A stretch of DNA of 64,000 nt. Source: Pseudomonas hydrolytica. Its GTDB lineage: Bacteria > Pseudomonadota > Gammaproteobacteria > Pseudomonadales > Pseudomonadaceae. Shown here in pieces: positions 36,469 through 45,684 of this stretch; position 1 is the first letter of the stretch, and each line of letters opens with the position of its first letter. Under the pieces are notes generated by a model that was given only the letters and a program-made list of their open reading frames with translations, did not search any database and was not told where the DNA came from. Both the position numbers and the translations under genes were made by a program. The stretch is from positions 434,001 to 498,000 of the forward strand of contig NZ_CP099397.1 of NCBI RefSeq assembly GCF_021495345.1. The letters are read 5' to 3'.

Positions 36469-38376
36469 TCAATCGAGCATATCGCTGTAGCGCTCGTCCT
36501 TCCTGAACACCAGCGGCTGGTCGAAGCCGGGCACCTTCACTTCCTCGGTGGTGATGGAGATCGCCTGGTCGTCGATCATGTCGTTGCCGAAGTTGTAGAT
36601 GATGTCCAGCTGGCCCAGCAGCGCCTGCTGGTCATAGGCCGCGGCCGCGGCGCGGGTGGCTTCGCGGCGGGCCAGGTAGGCGTCGAAGGCGGCCTGGCCG
36701 TGGCGCTTGCGCAGCATGCGCTCGACCACGTGCGGGGCCAGCACCAGGGCGCTGGCGTTGTTGCCGCCGAAACCCTTGGAGTTGATAAAGGCCACCTCCA
36801 TTGCCTGCTCACCCACCTTGCGATCGACGGTGGACAGGCTCAGGTGCTCTTGATGCACGTCGCCGGCGACCGCGTCGATGGTCTTCAGGCCGGGCACGAT
36901 GCCGTACTTGAAGGCGCCGAGGGCGGCGATCACCTGGTCGCCGCTGGCGGTGGCCAGGGAGTGGCCGACGAAGGCCTTCACCGCCGTGACCGGCCACTGT
37001 TCGATGCCGAAGGCGGCCGCGACGCGGTCGAGAATCTCCGACTCGGTGACGCGGTTGGCCGGGGTGCTGGAGCCATGGGCGTGCACGAAGCTGCGGCTGC
37101 GCACGGCGTCCAGGCCGAGCAGTTGTACGGCGCTGGCCACGGCCTTGGCCACGGTCAGGTAGTTTCCCGGGCCGGGAGCGGAAATGGACTTCTTGAAGCC
37201 GTCGGCGTTGATGAACACGTCCGGCACCGCGCCGTGGACGTCGGCACCCAGCTCCAGGGCCAGTTCATCGTCCATCAGCACCACGAACTGGCAGGCTTCG
37301 GCCAGGGTGAAGCCGCAGTTGTCGCCGAACGGGCGGCTGGCGCGGCGGAAATCCACGTCCTGCTTGCCCTCGATCTGGCGCAGGCCTTCCTCGGTGGCCA
37401 GCGCGCCCATGGCGCCATAACCCTCGATGCACTCCTGGTTGATCGGCGCCTCGCTGCTGCCGACGATGACCACGCGCGCCTTGCCCGAGGCGATCTGCTC
37501 GATGCCCTTCTGCAGGTTGTAGAGGAAGGTGGCGCAGGCGCCGGTGATGCTGCCGGTGGTGCCGACGCTGCCGAGCACGTAGGCGTTGATGAAGTCCGCC
37601 GGCATGGTGTTCAGGCCCAGGGCCAGCTGCTTGGCGGTGACGCGGCCGCCTTTCAGACGCGACTGCATCATGCCGCCGAAGCCGTTCTCGTCGAGCTGGC
37701 TCATGATGCAGCTGGCGAACACGGCGATCTCGTCCGGGGCGACATGTTGAACGATGCGCTGCCAGTCGATACCCACCGAACGCAGGGCGTCGGTGACGCC
37801 GACCACGGTCATGGCCAGGCCGCGCGGGTGGAAGCGCGAGTTGTACAGCTCGCTCGGCTCGAAGCCGGTGGGCAGCTGGCCGGCGGACTTCACCGCCAGC
37901 GGGCGGTAGCTGTCGACCTTGAATTCGCAGCTGTCATGCAGGGTGACCTGCACCTCGCTGGCGTTGAGCTCCTGCACCGACCAGTTGGCCGGCAGCGGCT
38001 CGGGCAGCTGCTTGCGCTGGGTGATGAAGCTAAGGCTGCCGCTGTGGCCGGGAGCCAGGCCGATGCTCTTCTGCCAGTGGGCGGCGTCCGGATCCAGATG
38101 CTGTTTCTCGATGCGGCGCACCAGGGTGCCGGCGAGAATGTCCTTGCCGTAGCGGCTTTCGATGTCGGCCAGGCTCAGTGGCTGGCCGTCCTGATCGCGG
38201 TACTGGCCGTCGACCACGCGTACTAGCTTCATCATCTGCGCCAGCCCGGCCAGGGTTTCCTGGCGTGCCTGGGGCTCGAGCGACTCCTGCACGGTACGAC
38301 GGAAACCATGGTGGAAGGAGCTGCGCCCGGCTGCGTTGTAACCCCCAAAACCCACGATCACAGGTAAGCGCGACAT
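36469..38376 (-). CDS. fabY: FabY-type beta-ketoacyl-ACP synthase
   Basis: 635 residues, the size of P. aeruginosa PA5174 (FabY), which condenses acetyl-CoA with malonyl-ACP to start fatty acid synthesis in place of FabH. The thiolase-fold active site is present: nucleophilic Cys near residue 281 in GACATFLYN, His in VHAHGSSTPAN and His in KAFVGHSLATAS. The N terminus MSRLPVIVGFGGYNAAGRSS fits. AGGAGC lies upstream of the start at 38376. Monocistronic, convergent with cysQ. Confidence 0.93.
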   Translation of the reverse strand: MSRLPVIVGFGGYNAAGRSSFHHGFRRTVQESLEPQARQETLAGLAQMMKLVRVVDGQYRDQDGQPLSLADIESRYGKDILAGTLVRRIEKQHLDPDAAHWQKSIGLAPGHSGSLSFITQRKQLPEPLPANWSVQELNASEVQVTLHDSCEFKVDSYRPLAVKSAGQLPTGFEPSELYNSRFHPRGLAMTVVGVTDALRSVGIDWQRIVQHVAPDEIAVFASCIMSQLDENGFGGMMQSRLKGGRVTAKQLALGLNTMPADFINAYVLGSVGTTGSITGACATFLYNLQKGIEQIASGKARVVIVGSSEAPINQECIEGYGAMGALATEEGLRQIEGKQDVDFRRASRPFGDNCGFTLAEACQFVVLMDDELALELGADVHGAVPDVFINADGFKKSISAPGPGNYLTVAKAVASAVQLLGLDAVRSRSFVHAHGSSTPANRVTESEILDRVAAAFGIEQWPVTAVKAFVGHSLATASGDQVIAALGAFKYGIVPGLKTIDAVAGDVHQEHLSLSTVDRKVGEQAMEVAFINSKGFGGNNASALVLAPHVVERMLRKRHGQAAFDAYLARREATRAAAAAYDQQALLGQLDIIYNFGNDMIDDQAISITTEEVKVPGFDQPLVFRKDERYSDMLD

Positions 38377-38568
38377 AACTCAAAAGCTCCTGAACAAGGC
38401 CAGCGCGACGCCAGGCCGGCGCCAGTGGGCGCGAGCGGAGTCATAGGGCGGTGGCGTTTGGAAATATTCGGCTGCCTAACCTGACGTGGATCATGACTGT
38501 CGAGTCACTCATTCGTCCAATGTCGTGGCGAGTGCAAGGCGTGTCGCAGGTGGGAAGGTCGTTAGCGG

Positions 38569-38626
38569 GTAGGGTGCGCCGTGCGCACCGCTGCCCTCAG
38601 AGGTTGGTGCGCACGGCGCACCCTAC
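38569..38626. repeat. Inverted REP pair, family 1
   Basis: 38569-38589 plus and 38606-38626 minus, both exact consensus, spacer 16 bases. Confidence 0.92.
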
Positions 38627-38647
38627 GGGACAGCGTATTTCGCTGAC

Positions 38648-38669
38648 GAGCCCGCCGGCTGGCGGGCTC
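38648..38669 (-). terminator. Hairpin downstream of pyrC'
   Basis: GAGCCCGCC, loop GGCT, GGCGGGCTC, a perfect 9-bp stem starting 7 bases after the pyrC' stop on the minus strand. It has no T-run, so termination may be weak or need Rho. Confidence 0.5.
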
Positions 38670-38676
38670 GAAGGGC

Positions 38677-39948
38677 TCAGCCCTGGTAGCTGATATGCCC
38701 GTCGACCAGGGTGTAGCGCACCGCGCCGGGCAGGCAATGGCCGATGAACGGGCAGTTGCTGCCCTTGGAGTACCACTGCTCGCCGGCGACGGTGGAAGCC
38801 TGCGCATCGAACAGCACGATATCGGCGGCACTGCCGACGCCCAGGCTGCCGGCCGGCAGGCGCAGGGCCGCGGCCGGGCCGCTGGACAGGCGCGCGAGCA
38901 GCGTCGGCAGATCGAGCAGGCCGTCCTGTACCAGGCTCATGGCCAGCGGCAGCAGCAACTGCACGCTGCTGATGCCCGGCTCGGTGGCGGCGAAGGGCGC
39001 CAGCTTGGCGTCGCGCTCGTGCGGCTGGTGGTGGCTGGCGATGGCCGAGATCACCCCGGCCTTCACCGCCTCGCGCAGGCCGTCGCGATCAAAGCGCGAG
39101 CGCAGCGGCGGCTGCACGTGGTAGAGGCTGGAGAAATCGATCAGCGCCTCGTCGGTGAGGATCAGCTGGTACAGCGCCACATCGGCGGTCACCGGCAGGC
39201 CGCGGGCCTGAGCATTGGCGATCAGCTCGGCGCCACGGGCGCTGGTGATCTGGCTGAAGTGCGCGCGCACGCCGCTCTGTTCCACCAGCAGCAGGTCGCG
39301 GGCCAGGGCCACGGTCTCGGCGGTTTCCGGGATGCCGGCCAGGCCGAGGAAGCTGGCGGTCGGGCCTTCATGCGCCAGGCCGCCTTCGGCCAGGTCGGCA
39401 TCCTGCGAGTGGAAGATCACCTGCAGGTCGAAGGTGGCCGCGTATTCCAGCGCGCGGCGCAGGGTGCGGGCGCTGCGGAAGTTGTCCAGGCCGTTGCCGA
39501 AAGCCACGCAGCCGGCATCGCGCAGGGCGACCAGCTCGGCCAGCTGCTCGCCGGCGAGATTCTTGCTCAGTGCGCCGATTGGGAAGACCTTGGTGTGCCC
39601 GGCTTCGCGGGCGCGATCGAGGATCAGTTCGGCCACCGCCGGGGTGTCCAGCACCGGCTTGGTCAGCGGCGGGCAGCACAGGCTGGTGACGCCGCCGGCC
39701 GCGGCGGCCAGGGTCTCGCTGGCAATGCTGCCCTTGCGGCTGTAGCCCGGCTCGCGCAGGGCCACCGACAGGTCGACCAGGCCGGGGGCGGCGATCAGGC
39801 CCTGGGCGTCGAGAGTCTTGTCGGCAGTGAAACCGGCCGGGGCCTGGCCGATGGCGGCCAGCTTGCCGCCGTCGATATAGAGGTCGGCGACCCGGTCCAG
39901 ACCGCTGGCCGGGTCGATCACGCGTGCGCCGAGGATTGCGGTACGCAT
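38677..39948 (-). CDS. pyrC': Catalytically dead dihydroorotase homologue (ATCase partner)
   Basis: 423 residues, amidohydrolase fold. The metal-binding HxH after the first strand is lost: GLVDLSVALREPGYS has Ser and Ala where DxHxHxREPG needs two His; the later SDHAPH site reads ASHHQPHER. In Pseudomonas this protein (PyrC' or PyrX) is an inactive structural partner needed for assembly of aspartate carbamoyltransferase; the active dihydroorotase is encoded elsewhere. Its ATG shares one base with the pyrB stop (TGATG), ensuring equal synthesis. Confidence 0.93.
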   Translation of the reverse strand: MRTAILGARVIDPASGLDRVADLYIDGGKLAAIGQAPAGFTADKTLDAQGLIAAPGLVDLSVALREPGYSRKGSIASETLAAAAGGVTSLCCPPLTKPVLDTPAVAELILDRAREAGHTKVFPIGALSKNLAGEQLAELVALRDAGCVAFGNGLDNFRSARTLRRALEYAATFDLQVIFHSQDADLAEGGLAHEGPTASFLGLAGIPETAETVALARDLLLVEQSGVRAHFSQITSARGAELIANAQARGLPVTADVALYQLILTDEALIDFSSLYHVQPPLRSRFDRDGLREAVKAGVISAIASHHQPHERDAKLAPFAATEPGISSVQLLLPLAMSLVQDGLLDLPTLLARLSSGPAAALRLPAGSLGVGSAADIVLFDAQASTVAGEQWYSKGSNCPFIGHCLPGAVRYTLVDGHISYQG

Positions 39949-40955
39949 CAGTTGGCCTCCTCGGCGTTGAGTTGACGTTGGGCGTTCTGCCCGCTCATGG
40001 CCATCGACAGCACGGCCATGCGGATGGCGATGCCGTATGTGACCTGGTTGAGGATCACCGACTGCGGGCCGTCAGCCACCGCCGACTCGATCTCCACGCC
40101 GCGGTTGATCGGCCCCGGGTGCATCACCAGGGCATCGGGCTTGGCCAGCTTCAGGCGCTGCTCGGTGAGGCCGAACAGGCGGTAGAACTCGCCCTCGCTG
40201 GGCAGCAGGCCGCCCTGCATGCGCTCACGCTGCAGGCGCAGCATGATCACCACGTCGACGTCCTTGAGGCCTTCGTTGGCGTCGGTGAACACGCGCACGC
40301 CGTAGCTTTCCTCCAGGCCGATGGGTAGCAGGGTCTTTGGCGCGATCACGCGGATATCCGGGCAACCCAGGGTCTTCAAGGCCAGCATGTTCGAGCGCGC
40401 CACCCGCGAGTGCAGGATGTCGCCGACGATGGCCACCGAGAGGTTCTCGAAGTCGCCCTTGTGGCGGCGAATGGTGAGCATGTCGAGCATGCCCTGGGTC
40501 GGGTGCGCGTGACGGCCGTCGCCGCCGTTGATGATCGCCAGGTTCGGGCACACGTGCTCGGCGATGAAGTGCGCGGCGCCGGAGTCGGCATGGCGCACGA
40601 CGAAGATGTCGGCGGCCATGGCCTCGAGGTTGCGCAGGGTGTCGAACAGCGTCTCGCCCTTGCTGGTGGAGCTGGTCGACACGTTGAGGCTGATGACGTC
40701 GGCCGACAGGCGCTGGGCTGCCAGTTCGAAGGTGGTACGGGTGCGCGTGGAGTTCTCGAAGAACACGTTGCACACGGTCTTGCCGCGCAGCAGCGGGACC
40801 TTCTTCACTGCGCGTGCGCCGACTTCGAGGAAGGAGTCGGCGGTGTCGAGAATTTCCGTCAACAGCTCGCGGGGCAGGCCGTCGAGTGAGAGGAAGTGAC
40901 GCAGCTGACCTTGGTCGTTCAGCTGCAGCGGGCGCTTGGCGGCGAGTGGCGTCAT
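39948..40955 (-). CDS. pyrB: Aspartate carbamoyltransferase catalytic chain
   Basis: 335 residues. It makes N-carbamoyl-L-aspartate in pyrimidine synthesis. Carbamoyl-phosphate loop [14 protein letters not shown] near residue 65, then [21 protein letters not shown] and [12 protein letters not shown]. The Pseudomonas form has an N-terminal extension (first about 20 residues) that contributes to regulation. It is co-transcribed with pyrR (11 bases upstream) and pyrC'. Confidence 0.96.
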   Translation of the reverse strand: MTPLAAKRPLQLNDQGQLRHFLSLDGLPRELLTEILDTADSFLEVGARAVKKVPLLRGKTVCNVFFENSTRTRTTFELAAQRLSADVISLNVSTSSTSKGETLFDTLRNLEAMAADIFVVRHADSGAAHFIAEHVCPNLAIINGGDGRHAHPTQGMLDMLTIRRHKGDFENLSVAIVGDILHSRVARSNMLALKTLGCPDIRVIAPKTLLPIGLEESYGVRVFTDANEGLKDVDVVIMLRLQRERMQGGLLPSEGEFYRLFGLTEQRLKLAKPDALVMHPGPINRGVEIESAVADGPQSVILNQVTYGIAIRMAVLSMAMSGQNAQRQLNAEEAN

Positions 40956-40966
40956 CGCGGGGAGTC

Positions 40967-41470
40967 TCAGTTGGCGAGCGTCTGGAGTTCGAGGGTCAGC
41001 GGCGTGGGGCCGGACAATTTTACCCGCTCGTTGGCCGCCAGCGACAGGCAGGCGCCGACCACGTCGGGGCGGATCGGCAGTTCGCGGGCGCCCAGGTCGA
41101 GCAGGCTGACCAGGGTCACGCTGGCCGGGCGACCGTAGTCGAACAGCTCGTTCAGCGCGGCGCGGATGGTGCGCCCGCTCATCAGTACATCGTCGATCAG
41201 CACCAGGTGCTGGCCTTCTATCTCGAACGGCAGTTCGGACGGTTGCACCTGCGGGTGCAGGCCGTTCTGGGTGAAGTCGTCGCGGTAGAAGGACACGTCG
41301 AGCACGCCCAGCGCATCGTCGCGACCCAGGGCGGCAAGCAGGGCCTGAGCGACCCAGACGCCGCCGGTGCGAATGCCGATGAAACGCGGCTCAGCGATCT
41401 GGCGCTGGTTCAGGTGCTGGGTCAGGGCGCTGGCCATGGCCGGCAGCAGGTCGTTGGGGTTGGGTAGCAT
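40967..41470 (-). CDS. pyrR: PyrR: pyrimidine operon regulator / uracil phosphoribosyltransferase
   Basis: 167 residues, type I PRTase fold. The PRPP loop is [20 protein letters not shown]; upstream are [13 protein letters not shown] and SFYRDDF. In Pseudomonas PyrR influences pyr expression and has UPRT-like activity; no RNA attenuator typical of Bacillus is obvious here. 30 bases separate it from ruvX. Confidence 0.93.
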   Translation of the reverse strand: MLPNPNDLLPAMASALTQHLNQRQIAEPRFIGIRTGGVWVAQALLAALGRDDALGVLDVSFYRDDFTQNGLHPQVQPSELPFEIEGQHLVLIDDVLMSGRTIRAALNELFDYGRPASVTLVSLLDLGARELPIRPDVVGACLSLAANERVKLSGPTPLTLELQTLAN

Positions 41471-41500
41471 GGCGAAACTCCATGTGGCGGGCCGAGTCGC

Positions 41501-41935
41501 TCAGCCCGGACAGTTTTCCTCGAGCCAGCCCTGCAGCAGCAGAGCGGCGGCAATGGCATCGACGGGGCGCTCGCGGTAGCCGCCACTCTGGCCCTCGCGC
41601 AGGCGCTGGCCCTTGGCCTCGAAGGTGGTCAGGCGTTCGTCGTGGGTGTAGGCGGGCAGGTTGTAGCGGCCATTGAGGCGGCGGGCGAATTTCTCGGCGC
41701 GGGCGCTCATCTCGCTGGATGTGCCGTCCATGTTCAGCGGCAGGCCGACCACCACGGCGTCCGGCTGCCACTCCTTGATCAGCGCCTCGACGCGGTTCCA
41801 GTCCGGTACGCCGTTCTGCGCCTTGAGCACGCACAGCTCGCGGGCCTGGCCGGTGATCACCTGGCCGACGGCGACGCCGATCTGCTTGGTACCGTAGTCG
41901 AAGCCCAGCAGCAGGCGTAGCGGCTTGTCGCTCAT
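41501..41935 (-). CDS. ruvX: YqgF/RuvX Holliday-junction resolvase-like RNase H-fold protein
   Basis: 144 residues. The RNase H-like fold begins LLLGFDYGTKQIGVAVG with the first catalytic Asp; VVVGLPLNMDGTSSEMS, HDERLTT and a final acidic DAIAAALLLQ helix follow. The family is linked to pre-16S rRNA 5' processing and Holliday junction resolution. Its start shares one base with the algH stop (TGATG). Confidence 0.93.
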   Translation of the reverse strand: MSDKPLRLLLGFDYGTKQIGVAVGQVITGQARELCVLKAQNGVPDWNRVEALIKEWQPDAVVVGLPLNMDGTSSEMSARAEKFARRLNGRYNLPAYTHDERLTTFEAKGQRLREGQSGGYRERPVDAIAAALLLQGWLEENCPG

Positions 41936-42504
41936 CAGGCGTGCCCGGCCTGCGAGGTGAGCAGGCTGAGGTTGACCCCCAGGCGCGCCGCCGCCGCGTT
42001 GAGGCGTTGATCGTAGGGCAGGTCGAAGAGGATGCTGTTGTCGGCGGGGCAGGTCAGCCAGGCGTTGTCGGCCAGCTCCGCCTCCAGCTGTCCGGCTTCC
42101 CAGCCGGCGTAGCCGAGGGTGATCAGGTAACGGTCCGGGCCGATGCCGTCGGCGATGGCGAACAGCACGTCCTGCGAGGTGGACAGGCCCAGCTCACCCA
42201 GCTCCAGGGTGGCCTGGAACTGCATGCCGGCCGGATGCAGGACGAAGCCGCGATCGGTCTGCACCGGGCCGCCGGCGAAGATCGGCAGGCTGTGGCACAG
42301 CGCCGCCGGCTCTTCCTCGGGGCGCAGTTGCTCCATCACATCGGCCAGGTTGAGGCCGTTGGGCTTGTTGATCACCAGGCCCATGGCGCCCTGTTCGTTG
42401 TGTTCGACCAGGTAGGTGACGGTCTGCGCAAAATTCGGATCGGCCATGTGCGGCATGGCGATCAGGAAGTGGTGCTTGAGCGAGATGGGGGCTGAATTCT
42501 TCAT
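41935..42504 (-). CDS. algH: YqgE/AlgH family protein
   Basis: 189 residues: LKHHFLIAMPHMADPNFAQT, GAMGLVINKP, FAGGPVQTDRGFVLHP and ITLGYAGWEAGQLEAEL are the conserved segments. AlgH was first linked to alginate regulation in P. aeruginosa; biochemical function is unresolved. It is fused in expression to ruvX by a one-base overlap, as in most gammaproteobacteria. Confidence 0.94.
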   Translation of the reverse strand: MKNSAPISLKHHFLIAMPHMADPNFAQTVTYLVEHNEQGAMGLVINKPNGLNLADVMEQLRPEEEPAALCHSLPIFAGGPVQTDRGFVLHPAGMQFQATLELGELGLSTSQDVLFAIADGIGPDRYLITLGYAGWEAGQLEAELADNAWLTCPADNSILFDLPYDQRLNAAAARLGVNLSLLTSQAGHA

Positions 42505-42548
42505 GGCGCCTAGTTTGGAACGACAAGCCTCGGGCTACAAGCCATCCC

Positions 42549-42614
42549 GTAGGGTGCGCCGTGCGCACCGGCCACTGCTGTCGTTTGAAAAATGGTGCGC
42601 ACAGCGCACCCTGC
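42549..42614. repeat. Inverted REP pair, family 1
   Basis: 42549-42569 plus, exact; 42594-42614 minus, with two changes (GGTGCGCACAGCGCACCCTG). It occupies the algH-tonB gap in an otherwise compact minus-strand gene row, so it could separate transcription units. Confidence 0.88.
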
Positions 42615-42635
42615 GTCGGGCCAGTGCCGTTGTCG

Positions 42636-43532
42636 CTAGTTGCTTGAAAGTCGATCGCCGCGCTCGAAGCGCCAGGTGCGGATGATTTCCAGACGGTCGA
42701 TATCGGCCAGGTCGCCGGTGAAGGGGGCGTAGGGCGCGGCCAGGCGCACGATGCGCTGCGCGGCCTGGTCGAGTACCGCCTGGCCCGAGGACTCCAGCAC
42801 CTGCACTTCATACAGCGAGCCATCGCGGTTGATCGACACCAGCAGGCGCAGGCTGCCGTAGATGCGCTGGCGACGGGCATCGTCCGGGTAGTTGAGGTTG
42901 CCGATGCGCTCGACCTTCTTGCGCCACTCGTCCTTGTACCAGGCGCCCTTGTCGCGCATGGTCGAGGCGGCGTTGAGGCGGTGGATCTTCGGGCGCTTGG
43001 CGTAGGCCTGAACTTCCTGCGCCAGCTCGGCTTCCAGGCTGGCGATTTCTGCCGACAGCTGGGCAGCGTCGAACACTGGCGCCGGGCGCGTTTCCGCAAC
43101 CGGCTTGGCTTCCTCGCGCTTGACCGGTGTCTTCTGTTGCTGCGGTGCGCGCGTGGCGACGGCGGCCTTGGGCGCTTCCTGCCTGGTGGCCGGCTGCTGC
43201 GGGGTGGCGGGCGGCGTGACCTTGCGCACCTCGCTGTCCTGGAAGGGTGCCTGCTCGGTGGTCTTCGGTGCGGCGGCATGTTCCAGCGTGCCGCTACCCT
43301 GCTGGTTGTCCTGCGCGAGGAAGTCGGCCTCCTTGGGCTTTTCTTCGCTCTTGAAGGTGGAGAGGGTGATTTCCAGCGTCTTGCTGATTTCCGGCGGCGA
43401 TTCCAGGGTGAATCCGACGCCCAGAATCAGCGCCACGTGCAACGCAGCAGCGAGAAACAGGGTGAACCCCAGGCGATCCGCCGGACGGACGGTGGCGGAG
43501 GACATGGTCGGTGGGGTGGCTGCTGCGTTCAT
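42636..43532 (-). CDS. tonB3: TonB-family energy transducer (TonB3-like)
   Basis: 298 residues. One N-terminal membrane helix (LGFTLFLAAALHVALILGVG, about residues 22-41), a Pro/Lys/Gln/Glu-rich periplasmic linker (about 60-150), a predicted helical stretch and a C-terminal TonB domain (RIGNLNYPDDARRQRIYGSL then RLLVSINRDGSLYEVQVLES). The position between gshB and algH matches P. aeruginosa PA0406, tonB3, needed for twitching motility and extracellular pilus assembly. The adjacent pil-chp operon supports that role. Confidence 0.88.
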   Translation of the reverse strand: MNAAATPPTMSSATVRPADRLGFTLFLAAALHVALILGVGFTLESPPEISKTLEITLSTFKSEEKPKEADFLAQDNQQGSGTLEHAAAPKTTEQAPFQDSEVRKVTPPATPQQPATRQEAPKAAVATRAPQQQKTPVKREEAKPVAETRPAPVFDAAQLSAEIASLEAELAQEVQAYAKRPKIHRLNAASTMRDKGAWYKDEWRKKVERIGNLNYPDDARRQRIYGSLRLLVSINRDGSLYEVQVLESSGQAVLDQAAQRIVRLAAPYAPFTGDLADIDRLEIIRTWRFERGDRLSSN

Positions 43533-43582
43533 CGCGTATCGGGTCTGCTTTCGAATGGGGCGCAGTCTGCCGGGTAGCGGTG

Positions 43583-43605
43583 GGCGCCTGCAAGTTGCAG
43601 GCGCC
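43583..43605. repeat. Near-perfect palindrome between gshB and tonB
   Basis: GGCGCCTGCAA - G - TTGCAGGCGCC, 11-bp arms. It lies after the gshB stop on the minus strand but has no T-run, so its role as terminator or binding site is open. Confidence 0.6.
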
Positions 43606-43620
43606 AGGCTGCCACCTGCG

Positions 43621-44577
43621 TCAAGCTTTTAGCCCGCGCTTGCTGGCAATGCAGTCCATCAGGCGTTCGCCGATGCGGGTGTTGAAGGCGGTATCGATCT
43701 CGCGGATGCAGGTCGGGCTGGTGACGTTGATTTCCGTCAGATGGTCGCCGATCACGTCCAGGCCGACGAAGATGAGCCCTTTTTCGCGTAGAGTCGGGCC
43801 GACTCCGGCGGCGATCTCGCGATCGCGTTCGGTCAGTGGGCGGGCCTCGCCGCGCCCGCCGGCGGCCAGGTTGCCGCGCGTTTCACCCATGGCCGGGATG
43901 CGTGCCAGGCAATAGGGCACCGGTTCGCCGTCTATCATCAGGATACGTTTGTCGCCATCCTTGATGGCGGGCAGGTAACCCTGTGCCATGATCTGTTGCC
44001 GGCCGTGTTGCGTGAGGGCCTCGAGAATCACCGACAGGTTCGGGTCGCCATCGCGGTGGCGAAATATCATCGATCCGCCCATGCCATCCAGGGGTTTGAG
44101 AATGATGTCACGGTGCTCATCGGCAAACTGGCGCAGAATGTCGGGACGCCGACTGACCAGGGTCGGTGGTGTGTATTGGGGAAACTGGGTGGCGAACAAC
44201 TTTTCATTGCAGTCGCGCAGACTCTGCGGCCGATTGACCACCAGTACGCCGTCGCGCTCAGCCTGCTCGAGCAGGTAGGTGGAGTAGACGAATTCGTTAT
44301 CGAAGGGCGGATCCTTGCGCATCAGGATCACGTCGAGTTCGGCGAGCGGCGTGTCCTGCTCAGCGCCCAGGGCGAACCAGCGTTGAGGATCATTGAACAC
44401 TTCCACGGGGCGCATACGGGCATGAGCCACGCCGCGGGCCTGGTAGAGATCCTGCTGTTCCATGTAGAACAGCGACCAGCCGCGTGCTTGAGCGGCCAGC
44501 AACATGGCCAGCGAGCTGTCCTTCTTGAAGGAAATGCTGGCAATCGGATCCATGACGATTCCGAGACGAAGGCTCAT
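43621..44577 (-). CDS. gshB: Glutathione synthetase
   Basis: 318 residues, ATP-grasp. It joins gamma-glutamylcysteine and glycine. Features: IVMDPIASISFKKDSSLAML at the N terminus, RKDPPFDNEFVYSTYLLEQ, KPLDGMGGSMIFRH, and EINVTSPTCIREID at the metal site. Length is standard. It is divergent from pilG with a 242-bp gap. Confidence 0.96.
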   Translation of the reverse strand: MSLRLGIVMDPIASISFKKDSSLAMLLAAQARGWSLFYMEQQDLYQARGVAHARMRPVEVFNDPQRWFALGAEQDTPLAELDVILMRKDPPFDNEFVYSTYLLEQAERDGVLVVNRPQSLRDCNEKLFATQFPQYTPPTLVSRRPDILRQFADEHRDIILKPLDGMGGSMIFRHRDGDPNLSVILEALTQHGRQQIMAQGYLPAIKDGDKRILMIDGEPVPYCLARIPAMGETRGNLAAGGRGEARPLTERDREIAAGVGPTLREKGLIFVGLDVIGDHLTEINVTSPTCIREIDTAFNTRIGERLMDCIASKRGLKA

Positions 44578-44819
44578 GGGGGTAGAACTCCGCGAGATAG
44601 AGGGCGAAGGCCGGGCTGGCCGTGCCGAACGATAGCTGTCAGGGTGGCGCCGGCCGGGGCCTCGGTCAAGGGCTGGAGCTGCTCTGGCAGGCTTATAGAT
44701 TGCATCTGGAGAGTGTGCTAAAAAGGCCCGACGATTGGGTCAAGCCCCATCGAAGACTGGGCCTCAGGCATACTGATAACGCGAATATAACGACTCACCG
44801 AGGCGATGGTAGGGCGAAC

Positions 44820-45227
44820 ATGGAACAGCATTCCGACGGTTTGAAAGTTATGGTGATCGACGATTCGAAAACGATTCGTCGCACCGCGGAAACTCTGCTG
44901 AAAAAAGTGGGTTGTGACGTCATCACCGCGGTCGATGGCTTCGATGCCCTGGCCAAGATTGCCGACACTCACCCCAGCATCATCTTTGTCGACATCATGA
45001 TGCCGCGTCTCGATGGGTATCAGACCTGTGCCCTGATCAAGAACAACAGTGCTTTCAAGTCCACGCCAGTGATCATGCTGTCCTCCAAGGACGGCCTGTT
45101 CGACAAGGCCAAGGGGCGTATCGTCGGCTCCGATCAATATCTGACCAAGCCTTTCAGCAAGGAAGAGCTGCTCGGTGCGATCAAGGCTCACGTGCCTGAC
45201 TTCACCCCGGTGGAACAAGCCTCCTGA
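44820..45227 (+). CDS. pilG: Twitching-motility response regulator PilG
   Basis: 135 residues, a single CheY-like receiver: VMVIDDSKTIRRTAE, phosphoacceptor Asp in IIFVDIMMPRLDGYQT, Ser in MLSSKDG and Lys in YLTKPFSKEE. PilG is phosphorylated by ChpA and promotes type IV pilus extension and cAMP output. ATG 44820 matches PilG homologues (MEQ...DGLKVMVIDDSKTIR); an earlier in-frame start would add an unrelated Arg-rich stretch. First gene of the pil-chp operon. Confidence 0.95.
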   Translation: MEQHSDGLKVMVIDDSKTIRRTAETLLKKVGCDVITAVDGFDALAKIADTHPSIIFVDIMMPRLDGYQTCALIKNNSAFKSTPVIMLSSKDGLFDKAKGRIVGSDQYLTKPFSKEELLGAIKAHVPDFTPVEQAS

Positions 45228-45273
45228 CGTTCCGGCCTGACGGCCGCACGCCACTTCTGTATTGGGAAACACC

Positions 45274-45639
45274 ATGGCTCGAATTCTGATTGTTGATGAC
45301 TCCCCGACCGAGATGTACAAGCTGACCGCCATGCTGGAAAAGCATGGTCATCAGGTGCTCAAGGCGGAAAACGGCGCCGACGGCGTGGCCCTGGCGCGCC
45401 AGGAAAAGCCCGATGCGGTGCTGATGGATATCGTCATGCCCGGCCTCAATGGCTTCCAGGCGACCCGTCAGCTGACCAAGGACGCCGAGACCAGCCATAT
45501 TCCGGTGATCATCGTCACCACCAAGGATCAGGAAACCGACAAGGTCTGGGGCAAGCGCCAGGGTGCCAAGGATTACCTGACCAAGCCGGTCGACGAAGAA
45601 ACCTTGCTGAAAACCCTCAATGCTGTGCTGGCCGGCTGA
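45274..45639 (+). CDS. pilH: Twitching-motility response regulator PilH
   Basis: 121 residues, CheY-like receiver: ARILIVDDSPTEMYKLTAML, phosphoacceptor Asp in AVLMDIVMPGLNGF, Lys in YLTKPVDEE. PilH acts as the counterpart of PilG in pilus retraction or as a phosphate sink. ATG 45274 fits homologues better than the in-frame TTG at 45262. The gap to pilG is 46 bases. Confidence 0.95.
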   Translation: MARILIVDDSPTEMYKLTAMLEKHGHQVLKAENGADGVALARQEKPDAVLMDIVMPGLNGFQATRQLTKDAETSHIPVIIVTTKDQETDKVWGKRQGAKDYLTKPVDEETLLKTLNAVLAG

Positions 45640-45684
45640 TGCCGTGCTGGCCGCTAACTAAATAAAAAGAAGGCCAAGGCTGGC

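Larger units (their letters stand above)
38377..38676. other. Intergenic gap between fabY and pyrC' holding a REP pair
   Basis: 300 bases. 38377-38400 contains the fabY ribosome-binding site. The middle has no open frame I can support. 38569-38626 holds a REP pair and 38648-38669 a hairpin after pyrC'. This is where gene order switches from the PA5174 side to the PA0401 side of the PAO1 chromosome. Confidence 0.6.

Noticed and set aside
38677..39948. Annotation as an active dihydroorotase.
   Set aside because: The metal-binding HxH is replaced (DLSVALREPG), so catalysis is not expected.
44680..44710. Possible sigma-54 promoter upstream of pilG (CTGGCAG...TTGCAT).
   Set aside because: The GG and GC are 14 bases apart rather than 10, so the -24/-12 spacing is wrong.
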